This document shows positions 36,475-45,659 of a DNA stretch of 64,000 nucleotides, in pieces. The DNA lies in assembly GCF_014194975.1 (NCBI RefSeq), contig NZ_JACIAY010000003.1, positions 124,001-188,000 on the forward strand, given 5' to 3'. Under the pieces are notes generated by a model. It was not told the DNA's origin. It saw only the letters and a list, made by a program, of their open reading frames with translations, and made no database searches. The stretch comes from Sphingomonas sp. BK580 (GTDB lineage Bacteria; Pseudomonadota; Alphaproteobacteria; Sphingomonadales; Sphingomonadaceae). The position numbers were made by a program, and so were the translations under genes. The first letter of the stretch is position 1; the number at the start of each line of letters is the position of its first letter.

Positions 36475-39400
36475 ATGCACGTCCTCTTCCGCGAGACGCA
36501 CGGGCTCGACGCGGCGGCCGCGCCGCGCGACCTCGCGCAGTCGCCCGCCGACCTCGTCGTCCTGTCCTTCTCGGACAGCGACCTGCAGGCCTTCGCCGCC
36601 GGCTGGCGCGCCGCCGCGGCGAGCGGTGCGGCGCTGCCGTCGCTGCGGCTCGCCAACCTCGCCGAGGTGGCGCACCCGCTCTCGATCGACACCTATGTCG
36701 AGGCGACGCTGGCGCACGCGCGCGCGATCCTGGTGCGGCTGATCGGCGGACGCTCCTACTGGAGCTACGGGCTGCAGCAGCTCACGCGGCTGGCGCGGGA
36801 GCGCGACATCGCGCTGGCGGTGCTCGCCGCCGACGGGCGCGAGGATGCCGCGCTCGACGCCGCCTCGACGCTGCCGCTGGCCGAGCTGCGCGCGCTGGCG
36901 CGGCATTGCGAGGCGGGCGGCGCCGGGGCGGCGCGCGCCGCGCTGGCGCTGCTCGCGCGCGCCGCCGGGCTCGACGCCGCGCTGCCGGCGGAGACATCGC
37001 CGCTCGCCGCAGTGGGCGCCTGGGCGGAGGGTGCGGCGCCCACCTGTTCCGCCGCGCTCGCCTTCGCGGTGGAGCGGCCGCGCGCGCTGATCGTCTTCTA
37101 TCGTTCCTATCTGCTCGCCGGCGACGTCGCGCCGATCGCGGCGCTGCGCGAGGCGCTCGCCGCGCGCGGGCTGCCGGCGGCGGCGCTGTTCGTCCCCTCG
37201 CTCAAGGCGCCCGAGGCACGCGGCTGGCTGCGGCGCTGGGTCGCCGCGCTCGCGCCCGAGGCGATCGTCAGCGCCACCGCCTTCGCCGCCGGCGACGCGG
37301 AGGACCCGTCGCCGCTCGACAGCGCGGACGTGCCGGTCTTCCAGGTGGCGTTGGCGACCGCCGAGCGGCGCGACTGGACCGAGGCGGTACGGGGTCTCTC
37401 GCCGGCTGACCTAGCGATGCACGTGGTGTTGCCCGAGGTGGACGGACGCATCTTCGCCGGGGTGGCGAGCTTCAAGGACGCGGGGGCGCGCGATCCGGCG
37501 CTGGAGTTCGCGCGTCGCGCGCACCAGCCCGACGAGGAACGGGTCGGCGCGATCGCGGACCGGGTCGCGGGCTGGGTCGCGCTCGGGCGTAAGCCGTGCC
37601 GCGAGCGGCGGGTCGCGCTCGTGCTGTCGACCTATCCGGGCAAGAGCTATCAGCACGCGCACGCCGTCGGGCTCGACCCGCTCGCCTCCGCCGACGCGAT
37701 GCTGAGCGACTTGGCCGCGGCGGGCTATGATATGGGCGCGGGTGGGATCGAGGCGCTGCAGGGGAATACTGACCCCGCGACGCCGCCCTCGTCCGTTTCC
37801 CGGCGCAGGCCGGGGTCCAGTTGCGATGACTGTCGTGACGTGACCGCAGCGGCCCGCACCTGGGCCCCGGCCTCCGCCGGGGCAGGGGTTGAGGAAGGAG
37901 CGGCTCCAGCTAAGCCGAACGCCGCTGCGGCCGCCCTCACCTGGCCGCTCGTCGACTACGAGCGCGCCCTCGACGCACTTCCCCGCCCTCTCCAAGACAC
38001 ATTGACCGCCACTTGGGGCGCCCCCGCCGACGACCCCGCCGTCGCGGGCGGCCACTTCCACTTCGCCGCCCTCCAGCGCGGCAACGCGCTCGTCGCGCTC
38101 CAGCCCGAGCGCGGTCACCCGCGCGCGCGCGGCGACGACTATCACGACGTCGCGCGCGTGCCGCGCCACGCCTATGTCGCTTTCTACCTCTGGCTGCGCG
38201 CGCGCGGCACCGACGCGATCGTCCACGTCGGCGCGCACGGCACGCTCGAGTGGCTCCCCGGCAAGGCGGTGGCGCTGTCGGACGCGTGCTGGCCCGAGGC
38301 ACTGATCGGCGCGACCCCGCTGATCTACCCCTTCATCGTCAACGATCCGGGCGAGGCGGCGCAGGCCAAGCGCCGCGCCGCCGCGGTGACGCTCGGGCAC
38401 CTGCCCCCGCCGCTGGTGCGCGCCGAGACGGGCGCGGGGCTCGGGCGGCTCGAGCTGCTGCTCGATGAATTCTCCGCCGCCGACGGGCTCGATCCGGGCC
38501 GGCGCGAGCGGCTGATCGGCGACATCGCCGACGAGGCAGCGGCGACCGGGCTCACCGCCGAGCTCGACCTCGCCGCATGCACCGGCGACGCCGAGCGAGT
38601 CACCCGGATCGACGCCTTCGTCTGCGACGTGAAGGACGCGCGCTTCGGCGACGGACTCCACGTCTACGGTCGCGGTGAGAGCGGCGCGAACGAGCGTGAC
38701 GGACTGCTCATGGCGCTGGACGGACGCCGCGTCGCGGCGGGGCCGGCGGGCTCGCCCGCGAGGGGCGCGGCGGTGCTGCCGACCGGGCGCAACCTGTACG
38801 GCGTCGACCCGCGCGCCACCCCGTCGCGCGCGGCGCATCGCCAGGGGATCGCACTCGCCGAGGAGCTGCTGCGCCGCCATCTGCAGGACGAAGGCGACTA
38901 CCCGCGCGCGCTGGTGGTGGACCTGTGGGGCTCGGCGACGATGCGCACCGCGGGCGAGGAGTTCGCGATGGCACTCCACCTCCTCGGCGCCGCGCCGCTG
39001 TGGGATCATGGCTCGGATCGCGTGGCCGGGGTCGAGATCCTGCCGCTGGCGCTGCTCGACCGGCCGCGGATCGACGTGACGCTGCGCATATCGGGCCTGT
39101 TCCGCGACACCTTCCCGACACTCTGCGCTCTGTTCGGCAAGGCCGTGCGCGCGCTCCACGGGCGCGACGAGCCGGGCGATCTGAACCCCTTCGTCGGCGA
39201 GGCGACCGAGCCGCGGGTCTACGGCCCGGCGCCCGGCGGCTACGGAGTCGGGCTCGGCGACAGCGTCGAGCGCTACGGCGAGCCGGGGCGCGCCGCCGCC
39301 GCCGAGCGGTGGCTCGCCGCCTCGTCGCACGCCTATGACGACGCCGTCGCCACGCCAGCGGGGCTCGACGACGCGGCCGGCCTGCGGCGTCGAGTGGCCG

Positions 39401-39906
39401 CGGCCGAAGCTTTGGTCCACCCGCACGACCTGCCCGAGAGCGACCTGCTCACCGCGGCGGACGTCGCCGCTCATGTCGGCGGCTTCGCGGCGGCCAAGAC
39501 GCTGCTGGGCGGTGAGGCGCGGTTGCTCCACCTCGACAGTCGCGACCCGACGCGCCCGCGTGCCCGTCCCGTGGGCGAGGAGATCGCGCGGGTGATGCGC
39601 GCGCGCGCCGCCAACCCGCGCTGGCTCGCCGGCATGATGCGCCACGGCTATCGCGGCGCGGCCGAGATCGCGGCGACGCTCGACCATCTCGCCGCCTTCG
39701 CGCACCTCGCGCGCGTCGTCCCGCCCGCACTGCTCGACCTCTACCACGATGCGACGCTCGGCGACGCGGCGGTGCGCGACTTTCTCGCCGAAGCCAATCC
39801 GGCGGCGCTGGCCGCGATGGAAGCCCGTTTCCGCGCGCTGCACCGCTCGGGGCTGTGGTCGACGCGGCGCAACGCGATCGTCGCCGCGCTCGGAGACGCG
39901 GTATGA
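36475..39906 (+). CDS. cobN: cobaltochelatase subunit CobN with an in-frame palindromic-repeat insert
   Basis: A 1143-residue catalytic subunit of the aerobic, ATP-dependent cobaltochelatase, which inserts cobalt into hydrogenobyrinate diamide. Conserved blocks are VALVLSTYPGKSYQHAHAVGL, DAIVHVGAHGTLEWLPGKAVALSD, LIYPFIVNDPGEAAQAKRRA and LVVDLWGSATMRTAGEEFA. Residues about 431-487 (NTDPATPPSSV to AAAL) are a low-complexity stretch encoded by a type A repeat, set between IEALQG and WPLVDYERALDALP. Flanking homology continues in frame. The partners CobS and CobT of the chelatase are not in the window. Confidence 0.95.
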   Translation: MHVLFRETHGLDAAAAPRDLAQSPADLVVLSFSDSDLQAFAAGWRAAAASGAALPSLRLANLAEVAHPLSIDTYVEATLAHARAILVRLIGGRSYWSYGLQQLTRLARERDIALAVLAADGREDAALDAASTLPLAELRALARHCEAGGAGAARAALALLARAAGLDAALPAETSPLAAVGAWAEGAAPTCSAALAFAVERPRALIVFYRSYLLAGDVAPIAALREALAARGLPAAALFVPSLKAPEARGWLRRWVAALAPEAIVSATAFAAGDAEDPSPLDSADVPVFQVALATAERRDWTEAVRGLSPADLAMHVVLPEVDGRIFAGVASFKDAGARDPALEFARRAHQPDEERVGAIADRVAGWVALGRKPCRERRVALVLSTYPGKSYQHAHAVGLDPLASADAMLSDLAAAGYDMGAGGIEALQGNTDPATPPSSVSRRRPGSSCDDCRDVTAAARTWAPASAGAGVEEGAAPAKPNAAAAALTWPLVDYERALDALPRPLQDTLTATWGAPADDPAVAGGHFHFAALQRGNALVALQPERGHPRARGDDYHDVARVPRHAYVAFYLWLRARGTDAIVHVGAHGTLEWLPGKAVALSDACWPEALIGATPLIYPFIVNDPGEAAQAKRRAAAVTLGHLPPPLVRAETGAGLGRLELLLDEFSAADGLDPGRRERLIGDIADEAAATGLTAELDLAACTGDAERVTRIDAFVCDVKDARFGDGLHVYGRGESGANERDGLLMALDGRRVAAGPAGSPARGAAVLPTGRNLYGVDPRATPSRAAHRQGIALAEELLRRHLQDEGDYPRALVVDLWGSATMRTAGEEFAMALHLLGAAPLWDHGSDRVAGVEILPLALLDRPRIDVTLRISGLFRDTFPTLCALFGKAVRALHGRDEPGDLNPFVGEATEPRVYGPAPGGYGVGLGDSVERYGEPGRAAAAERWLAASSHAYDDAVATPAGLDDAAGLRRRVAAAEALVHPHDLPESDLLTAADVAAHVGGFAAAKTLLGGEARLLHLDSRDPTRPRARPVGEEIARVMRARAANPRWLAGMMRHGYRGAAEIAATLDHLAAFAHLARVVPPALLDLYHDATLGDAAVRDFLAEANPAALAAMEARFRALHRSGLWSTRRNAIVAALGDAV
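37799..37881. repeat. type A palindromic repeat inside cobN
   Basis: Arms 37799-37820 and 37860-37881 contain CCCGGC..GGCCGGGGTCCAG and CTGGGCCCCGGCC..GCCGGG. This is the same pattern as the intergenic copies at 795 and 32646. The element is a part of the roughly 171-nt insert that keeps the cobN frame. Confidence 0.85.
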
Positions 39907-41252
39907 GCGCGTTGCGCGGCTGGTGCCCGAGCGCGTGGCGGCCGATGCGGGCGGGCGACGGCTTGCTGCTCCGCCTCCGGCCGCCGCTCGCGCGGCTGAC
40001 ACGCGCGCAGGCCCTGCTCGTCGCCGAGCTGGCGACGGCCTACGGCAACGGTGCGATCGACCTCACGCGTCGCGCCGCGCTCCAATTGCGCGGCCTCGAC
40101 GAGGCGGGCTGGCGCGCGGCGGTGGATCGCCTGGTGTCGGCCGGGCTGGTCGATCCCGACCCCGCGATCGAGGCGGTCGCGCTCACGGTGGCGCCGGACT
40201 GGGGAGAGGGCGACGACACGCATCGTGTCGCGCGCGCGCTCATGGCGCGCCGGGCTGAGCTGCCACCCCTCCCGGCCAAGTTCGGGATCGCGGTCGACGC
40301 GGGTGACGGCTCGGTGCTGGGCGATACGCCGGCGGACCTGCGGGTGGAGCGCGGCGCGGACGGCGGGCTGATCCTGCGCGCCGACGGGCGAGCGACCGGC
40401 GCGCCCCTGCGGCGTGGGCGGGAGGTCGAGGCGATCGCGGCGCTCGCGGACTGGTTCGTCACGACGGGGGGCGCGGTGGCGGGCCGGATGGCGCGGCATC
40501 CGGCGGTGCTGCCGGCCTGGGCGTCGGGGTGCGTCGCGCCGCTCGTGCGCGAGTCGGAGAGCGAGCAGGTGACGCCGCGCTACGGCCGCCTCACGGGCGC
40601 TGAGTTGGCGTCGCTCGCCGCGGGGGTCGAGGCGCTGCGGGTCACGCCGTGGCGGTCGCTGCTGATGGAACGCGACGCAGCACGGGTGCCGCCACCGCCA
40701 AGCTCTTCCAGCCGCTTATCCTCGAAGGAGCACGCGGGCTTCGGCTTCCGCCGTACCGGCCGAGGCGATGTCCCGGCGACACCCTCTCGCCCGAACTTTC
40801 AGGGCGGCGCCCTCTCGCGGGAGTGTCGCGGCTCGGGCATGTCGCCGGACTCACCCGAGGCGCCCCCCCTCCACCAGGCTTCGGCTGGCCCCCCTCCCCT
40901 TCCTAGTAAGGGTAAGGTCCACGTCAGCGGCGCCGCACAGGCACGTTCGAGGTCACCGCTCGCTTCAGCGCCTCCCGATGTCCATGTCGACGCCTGTGTC
41001 GGCGCCCCAGCCTGTCCACGGGCGAGCGTCGTCACGCGCGCGCTCGCCGACCGTCTCGCCGCGGCGCCGCTCGCAGGCCCGATCCACGTCTCCGGCTGCG
41101 CCAAGGGCTGCGCCCGGAGTGCGCCCGCGGCGCTCACGATCGTGGGACGCGGCGGTCGCTACGACCTCGTCCGCGACGGACGGGCCGACTCGCCCCCCGT
41201 CCGCCGTGACCTGACGGCCGCGGCGCTGCTCGCCCATCTCGGAGCCGATTGA
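39903..41252 (+). CDS. cobG: precorrin-3B synthase CobG with an extended linker
   Basis: A 449-residue nitrite/sulfite-reductase-like protein that makes precorrin-3B in the oxygen-dependent pathway. GNGAIDLTRRAALQLRGL is the ferredoxin-like motif. VDACVGAPACPRAS (Cys365, Cys371) and SGCAKGCARSAPA supply the [4Fe-4S] cysteines. Between RSLLME (251-256) and VDACVG (362) lie about 105 residues, where relatives have roughly 25-30. The excess is Pro/Ser-rich, unstructured and holds a type C palindrome. It starts through an ATGA overlap with cobN. Confidence 0.93.
   Translation: MSALRGWCPSAWRPMRAGDGLLLRLRPPLARLTRAQALLVAELATAYGNGAIDLTRRAALQLRGLDEAGWRAAVDRLVSAGLVDPDPAIEAVALTVAPDWGEGDDTHRVARALMARRAELPPLPAKFGIAVDAGDGSVLGDTPADLRVERGADGGLILRADGRATGAPLRRGREVEAIAALADWFVTTGGAVAGRMARHPAVLPAWASGCVAPLVRESESEQVTPRYGRLTGAELASLAAGVEALRVTPWRSLLMERDAARVPPPPSSSSRLSSKEHAGFGFRRTGRGDVPATPSRPNFQGGALSRECRGSGMSPDSPEAPPLHQASAGPPPLPSKGKVHVSGAAQARSRSPLASAPPDVHVDACVGAPACPRASVVTRALADRLAAAPLAGPIHVSGCAKGCARSAPAALTIVGRGGRYDLVRDGRADSPPVRRDLTAAALLAHLGAD
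40863..40912. repeat. type C-like palindromic repeat inside cobG
   Basis: CCCCCTCCACCAGGCTTCGG and CTGGCCCCCCTCCCCTTCC resemble the intergenic element at 23766 (CTCCCCTTCC). A CCAG-gcttcgg-CTGG hairpin lies in the middle. It is within the extra coding region of cobG. Confidence 0.6.
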
Positions 41253-41882
41253 ATGCGACCTGCCCACGAGACCGACGGCGCGACGATCTACCGCCAGTCG
41301 TTCGCGATCATCCGCGCCGAGGCCGAGCTCGCGCGTTTCTCCGTCGAGGAGGAGCCCGTCGCGGTGCGGATGATCCACGCCGCGGGGCTCGTCGCCCTCG
41401 CCGGCGCCATCCGCTTCTCGCCCGGCTTCGCCGCCGCCGCGCGGACAGCGCTCGCCGCGGGCGCACCGATCCTGTGCGACGCGCGCATGGTGAGCGAGGG
41501 AGTCACGCGCGCGCGGCTGCCCGCCGACAATGCGGTGATCTGCACGCTCCACGACGCCACCGTGCCGCGAGTGGCCGCGGCGCTGCAGACCACGCGCTCC
41601 GCCGCGGCGCTGGAACTGTGGCGCCCGCACCTCGGCGGCGCGCTGGTCGCGATCGGCAACGCGCCCACCGCGCTGTTCCACCTCCTCGCGATGCTCGACG
41701 ACCCCGCCTGCCCGCGCCCCGCCGCGATCATCGGCTGCCCGGTCGGGTTCGTCGGCGCGGCCGAGTCGAAGGAAGCCTTGTGGTCGGAGGCGCCCGTGCC
41801 CTGCGCGATCGTGACGGGCCGGCTCGGCGGCAGCGCGATCACGGTCGCGGCGGTCAACGCGCTCGCGAGCGCGGCCGAGTGA
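41253..41882 (+). CDS. cobH: precorrin-8X methylmutase
   Basis: A 209-residue enzyme moving the C11 methyl to C12 to give hydrogenobyrinate. The catalytic His42 is in AVRMIHAAG. PILCDARMVSEGVTRARLPADN and GNAPTALFHLL, PVGFVGAAESKEAL are conserved active-site segments. It begins the base after the cobG stop and overlaps cobI by four bases. Confidence 0.97.
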   Translation: MRPAHETDGATIYRQSFAIIRAEAELARFSVEEEPVAVRMIHAAGLVALAGAIRFSPGFAAAARTALAAGAPILCDARMVSEGVTRARLPADNAVICTLHDATVPRVAAALQTTRSAAALELWRPHLGGALVAIGNAPTALFHLLAMLDDPACPRPAAIIGCPVGFVGAAESKEALWSEAPVPCAIVTGRLGGSAITVAAVNALASAAE

Positions 41883-42604
41883 GCGCGGGCACGATCCACG
41901 GCGTCGGGCTCGGACCGGGCGCGGCGGACCTGATGAGCGTCCGCGCCGACCGGCTGGTACGCGGCGCGCGTCACCTCGCCTTCTTCCGCAAGCGCGGGCG
42001 GCCCGGCCACGCGCGCCGGCTGGTGGAGGGCATGCTGCGCGCCGACGTCGTCGAATATGCGATGGAATATCCGGTCACGACCGAGCTGGCGGTGAGCGAT
42101 CCGGCCTATAACGCGCAGCTCGCCGCCTTCTACGCCGAGAGCGCCGCGCACCTCGCCGCGCTCGCCGTGGCCGGCGAGGAGGTGGTGGTGCTGTGCGAGG
42201 GCGACCCGTTCTTCTACGGCTCGTTCATGCACCTGCACGCGCGGCTCGCCGGCGCGGTGCCGGTGGCGGTGGTGCCGGGCGTGACCGGCATGTCGGGCGC
42301 CTGGACCGCCAGCGGCGCGCCGATCACCTGGGGCGACGACGTGCTCACCGTCGCCACCGCGACGCTGCCCGAGGCCGAGCTGACCCGCCGCGTGCGCGAC
42401 ACCGACGCGCTGGTGGTGATGAAGATCGGCCGCCACCTGCCCAAGCTGCGCCGCGCGCTCGCCGCCGCGGGACGCGAGGACGCCGCCTGGCTGGTCGAGC
42501 ATGCCGCGATGCCCGAGCAGCGGGTCGTGCCGCTCGCCGAGGCGGGTGAGAGCGCGCCCTATTTCGCGATCGTGCTCGTCCATGGTCGGGGGCGGCGGCC
42601 GTGA
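41879..42604 (+). CDS. cobI: precorrin-2 C20-methyltransferase
   Basis: A 241-residue SAM-dependent uroporphyrin methyltransferase-fold enzyme. GVGLGPGAADLMSVRA is the N-terminal loop, VVVLCEGDPFFYGSFMHLHARL the SAM-binding GDP motif, and VPGVTGMSGAWTASG is typical of CobI/CbiL. It starts at GTG 41879 through a GTGA overlap. Confidence 0.95.
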   Translation: MSAGTIHGVGLGPGAADLMSVRADRLVRGARHLAFFRKRGRPGHARRLVEGMLRADVVEYAMEYPVTTELAVSDPAYNAQLAAFYAESAAHLAALAVAGEEVVVLCEGDPFFYGSFMHLHARLAGAVPVAVVPGVTGMSGAWTASGAPITWGDDVLTVATATLPEAELTRRVRDTDALVVMKIGRHLPKLRRALAAAGREDAAWLVEHAAMPEQRVVPLAEAGESAPYFAIVLVHGRGRRP

Positions 42605-43377
42605 GCGCGCCCTTGACCGTGCCGGTGAGCGCTGGCTGGCTCGCCGTCGTGGGGCTCGGCCCGGGCGACGAGGCGCTCGTCACCCCCGAGGTGAGCGCGG
42701 CGCTCGCGGCCGCGACCGACGTCGTCGGCTACATTCCCTACGTCCGCCGCGTCGCGGAGCGCCCGGGACTGACCCGCCATGAGTCGGACAACCGCGTCGA
42801 GCTGGACCGCGCGCGCCATGCGCTGTCGCTCGCCGCGGCCGGCGCGCGGGTCGTCGTGGTGTCGTCGGGCGATCCCGGCGTGTTCGCGATGGCGGCGGCG
42901 GTGTTCGAGGCCGTCGAAGTCGGCCAGCCGAGCTGGCGCGCGCTCGACGTGCGCGTGCTGCCCGGCATCACCGCGATGCTCGCTGCCAGCGCGCGCGCCG
43001 GCGCACCGCTCGGTCATGACTTCTGCGCGATCAACCTGTCGGACAATCTCAAGCCCGCCGCGCTGATCGAGCGTCGCCTGCGGCTGGCGGCGGAGGCCGA
43101 CTTCGCGATCGCGCTCTACAACCCGCGCTCGGCCGCGCGGCCGGACGGGCTCGACCGCGCGCTCGACGTGCTGCGCGCCGCCTGCGCCGACTCGCGCCCG
43201 GTGCTGTTCGCGCGCGCGGTGACGACGCCCGCTGAGTCGCTGCTTGTCGTCCCGCTGCCGGAGGCACGCGGCGCTATGGCGGACATGCGGACGCTGGTGA
43301 TCGTCGGCTCGAGCCGGACGCGGCTGATCGAGCGCGCCGGCGCGCCCTGGCTCTACACGCCGCGGTCGGTCGCGTGA
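42601..43377 (+). CDS. cobJ: precorrin-3B C17-methyltransferase
   Basis: A 258-residue enzyme that methylates C17 and contracts the ring. VVGLGPGDEALVTPEVSAAL, DVVGYIPYVRRV, VVVVSSGDPGVFAMAAAVFE and GHDFCAINLSDNLKPAALIERRL match CobJ/CbiH. The GTG start overlaps cobI. Its 3' end overlaps the 3' end of the antisense cobK gene by 25 bp. Confidence 0.96.
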   Translation: MSAPLTVPVSAGWLAVVGLGPGDEALVTPEVSAALAAATDVVGYIPYVRRVAERPGLTRHESDNRVELDRARHALSLAAAGARVVVVSSGDPGVFAMAAAVFEAVEVGQPSWRALDVRVLPGITAMLAASARAGAPLGHDFCAINLSDNLKPAALIERRLRLAAEADFAIALYNPRSAARPDGLDRALDVLRAACADSRPVLFARAVTTPAESLLVVPLPEARGAMADMRTLVIVGSSRTRLIERAGAPWLYTPRSVA

Positions 43378-44102
43378 TCGAGCCAGTGGAGCACCGCCGC
43401 GACGCTGTCGCACGTGCGCCGCTCTGGCAGCGCGGGACGATCGATCATCAGCACGGGCACGCCGAGCGCGCGCGCCGCGGCGAGCTTGGCCGCGGCGCCC
43501 TCGCCGCCGGCGTTCTTGCAGATGATCAGCTCGGTGCGATGCGCCTCGAGCAGCCGCCGGTCGCCGGCCACCGTGAACGGACCGCGGTCGATCACCAGAC
43601 GATGCTGCGGGAGCGAGGGCGCCCGCTCGGGCGCGTCGACGAAACGGAGCAGATAGTCGTGCTGCGGCCGGGCCGCGAAACGCTCGACGTGCAGCCGCCC
43701 GAGCGCGAGCATCACCCGGCGCGGCGGTCCGTCGAGCGCGGCCACCGCGGCCTCGAGGTCGGCGACGGGTGTCCAGCGATCGCCCGCGCCCGCGCGCCAC
43801 GGCGGCCGGGTGAGCGCGACGAGCGGCACCCCCGCCCGCTCGGCGGCCGCGACCGCGTTGGCGCTCATCTGCGCCGCGAACGGGTGTGTCGCGTCCACGA
43901 CACAACTCACCTGCTCGGCGCACAGCCAGGCGACGAGCCCCTCGGCGCCGCCGAACCCGCCGACTCGTACCGGCACCGGTTGCGCGCGCGGGTGCGCGGT
44001 GCGGCCCGCGTAGCTCAGCGTGGCGCGCATGCCTCTTCCCGCGACCGCGGCGGCGAGCGCACTCGCCTCGGTGGTGCCGCCGAGGATGAGGAGGTGCGGC
44101 AT
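43353..44102 (-). CDS. cobK: precorrin-6A reductase, on the opposite strand within the cob operon
   Basis: A 249-residue NADPH-dependent reductase: LLILGGTTEASALAAAVAGRG at the N-terminus, CVVDATHPFAAQMSANAVAAAERAGVPLVALTRPPW, and ICKNAGGEGAAAKLAAARALGVPVLMIDRP. It runs against the surrounding genes. The 3' end overlaps cobJ by 25 bp and the start ATG (44102-44100) overlaps the ATG of cobL on the other strand. Any transcript joining cobJ to cobL is fully antisense to it. Its own promoter would have to lie inside cobL. Confidence 0.95.
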   Translation of the reverse strand: MPHLLILGGTTEASALAAAVAGRGMRATLSYAGRTAHPRAQPVPVRVGGFGGAEGLVAWLCAEQVSCVVDATHPFAAQMSANAVAAAERAGVPLVALTRPPWRAGAGDRWTPVADLEAAVAALDGPPRRVMLALGRLHVERFAARPQHDYLLRFVDAPERAPSLPQHRLVIDRGPFTVAGDRRLLEAHRTELIICKNAGGEGAAAKLAAARALGVPVLMIDRPALPERRTCDSVAAVLHWLDHATDRGV

Positions 44103-45303
44103 GGCTGATCGGGGTCCGTGGCTGACGATCGTCGGGATCGGCGAGGATGGACCGGCTGGACTGTGTGCCGCAAGCCGCGTCGCGCTCGACGCCGCCGGGC
44201 ACGTGATCGGGGCGCCGCGCCAGCTCGCGTTGCTGCCTGGCCTGACGGCGTCCAGGGAGCCGTGGCCGGTCCCCTTCGCCGACGGCGTCGAGCGGCTGCT
44301 GGCACGGCGCGGCCGGCCGACGGTGATGCTCGCGTCCGGCGACCCCTTCTGGTTCGGCGCGGGCGGCACGGTCACCGCGCTGCTCGCGCGCGACGAGTGG
44401 GTGGCTCACCCCGCGCGCTCGACCTTCGCGCTGGCGGCGGCGCGGCTCGGCTGGCGGCTCGAGGAGACCGCCTGCCTTGGGCTGCACGCCGCGCCGCTCG
44501 GCCGGCTGCGCCCGCTGCTCGCGCCGGGCGAGCGCGCGATGGTCCTGGTGCGCGACGGTGACGCCGCGGCGGAGACGGCACGCTATCTCGTCGCGCAGGG
44601 CTTCGGCGCCAGCGTGGTGACGGTGCTGGAAGCCCTCGGCGGCGCGCGCGAGCGGGTACGCACGACCGTCGCCGCGACATGGGACCTCGACGACGTCGCG
44701 CACCCGGTCGCGCTCGCCATCGCGGTGGCGGGCGACGGCCGCGTCGTGCCCCGCGCGAGCGGCCTCCCCGACGACTGGTTCGCGCACGACGGCCAGCTCA
44801 CCAGACGCCCGCAGCGCGCGCTGGCGCTCTCCGCGCTCGCGCCGCGCGCGGGCGAGCTGCTGTGGGACATCGGCGCCGGATCGGGCTCGATCGCGATCGA
44901 GTGGCTGCTCGCGCATCCGCGCACCGCCGCGGTGGCGATCGAGCGCGACCCGGTCCGCGCCGCCCGCGCCCGCGCCAACGCCGACTCGCTCGGTGTCGAT
45001 CGACTGCGGCTGATTGAGGGCGCGGCGCCCGCGGCGCTGGCCGACTTGCCCCCGCCCGACGCGGTGTTCGTCGGCGGCGGCCTCTGCGACGCGCTGCTCG
45101 ACTGGTTGTTCGAGTCGCTGCCTACCGGCACCCGCCTGGTGGCGCACGCCGTGACGCTCGAGTCCGAGGCGCTGCTCGCCGCGCGTCACGCGGCACAGGG
45201 GGGCACCCTGCTGCGGGTGGAGCTGGCCCAGGCGGCGGCGCTCGGCACGCGGCGCGGCTGGCGCGCGAGTTTCCCGATCGTGCAGTGGAGCGTGACGCTG
45301 TGA
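44101..45303 (+). CDS. cobL: bifunctional precorrin-6B C5,C15-methyltransferase/decarboxylase
   Basis: A 400-residue fusion. The N-terminal CbiE-like methyltransferase (about 1-200) has [12 protein letters not shown] and [14 protein letters not shown]. The C-terminal CbiT-like domain has [18 protein letters not shown] and AVAIERDP as SAM-binding motifs. It methylates C5 and C15 and decarboxylates the acetate chain. The start ATG 44101 leaves no independent promoter space apart from antisense cobK. Confidence 0.95.
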   Translation: MADRGPWLTIVGIGEDGPAGLCAASRVALDAAGHVIGAPRQLALLPGLTASREPWPVPFADGVERLLARRGRPTVMLASGDPFWFGAGGTVTALLARDEWVAHPARSTFALAAARLGWRLEETACLGLHAAPLGRLRPLLAPGERAMVLVRDGDAAAETARYLVAQGFGASVVTVLEALGGARERVRTTVAATWDLDDVAHPVALAIAVAGDGRVVPRASGLPDDWFAHDGQLTRRPQRALALSALAPRAGELLWDIGAGSGSIAIEWLLAHPRTAAVAIERDPVRAARARANADSLGVDRLRLIEGAAPAALADLPPPDAVFVGGGLCDALLDWLFESLPTGTRLVAHAVTLESEALLAARHAAQGGTLLRVELAQAAALGTRRGWRASFPIVQWSVTL

Positions 45304-45659
45304 TCGTCGCCGGCTTCGGCTGCCGCGCCGGCGCCACCGTGGAGTCGCTCGCCGCCGCGCTCGCCGCCGCGGCGGAGGGGAGAGCGGTCGATCGGCTCGC
45401 CGCCCCGGCCGACCGCGTCGCGCTGCTGACGCCGCTCGCACGCGCGCTTGGCCTTCAAGTCATCGCCGTCGCGGACGACGCCCTCCGCGCGGTGCGCACC
45501 CCGACGCGCTCACCCGCCAGCCTCGCGGCGCGCGGTACCGGCAGCGTCGCCGAGGCGGCCGCGCTCCACGCGGCCGGAGCGGGCGGCCGCCTGCTCACGA
45601 CGCGACACGTCTCCCCCGATCGACGCGCCACCTGCGCGCTCGCGCAAGGAACCCCATGA
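45300..45659 (+). CDS. cobE: cobalamin biosynthesis protein CobE
   Basis: A 119-residue CobE/GbiG-C-like protein: [61 protein letters not shown] and [16 protein letters not shown]. The domain resembles the C-terminus of CbiG, but in the aerobic pathway CobE's exact role remains uncertain. It starts at GTG 45300 through a GTGA overlap and overlaps cobM by four bases. Confidence 0.9.
   Translation: MIVAGFGCRAGATVESLAAALAAAAEGRAVDRLAAPADRVALLTPLARALGLQVIAVADDALRAVRTPTRSPASLAARGTGSVAEAAALHAAGAGGRLLTTRHVSPDRRATCALAQGTP

Noticed and set aside
36475-39906. A frameshift or pseudogene in cobN
   Set aside because: Conserved CobN blocks continue in one frame from start to stop. The odd segment is an in-frame repeat insert, not a disruption.
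42559-45441. A long minus-strand frame across cobJ, cobK and cobL
   Set aside because: It is in a different frame from cobK and shows the Arg/Ala composition of shadow frames; no motif was found.
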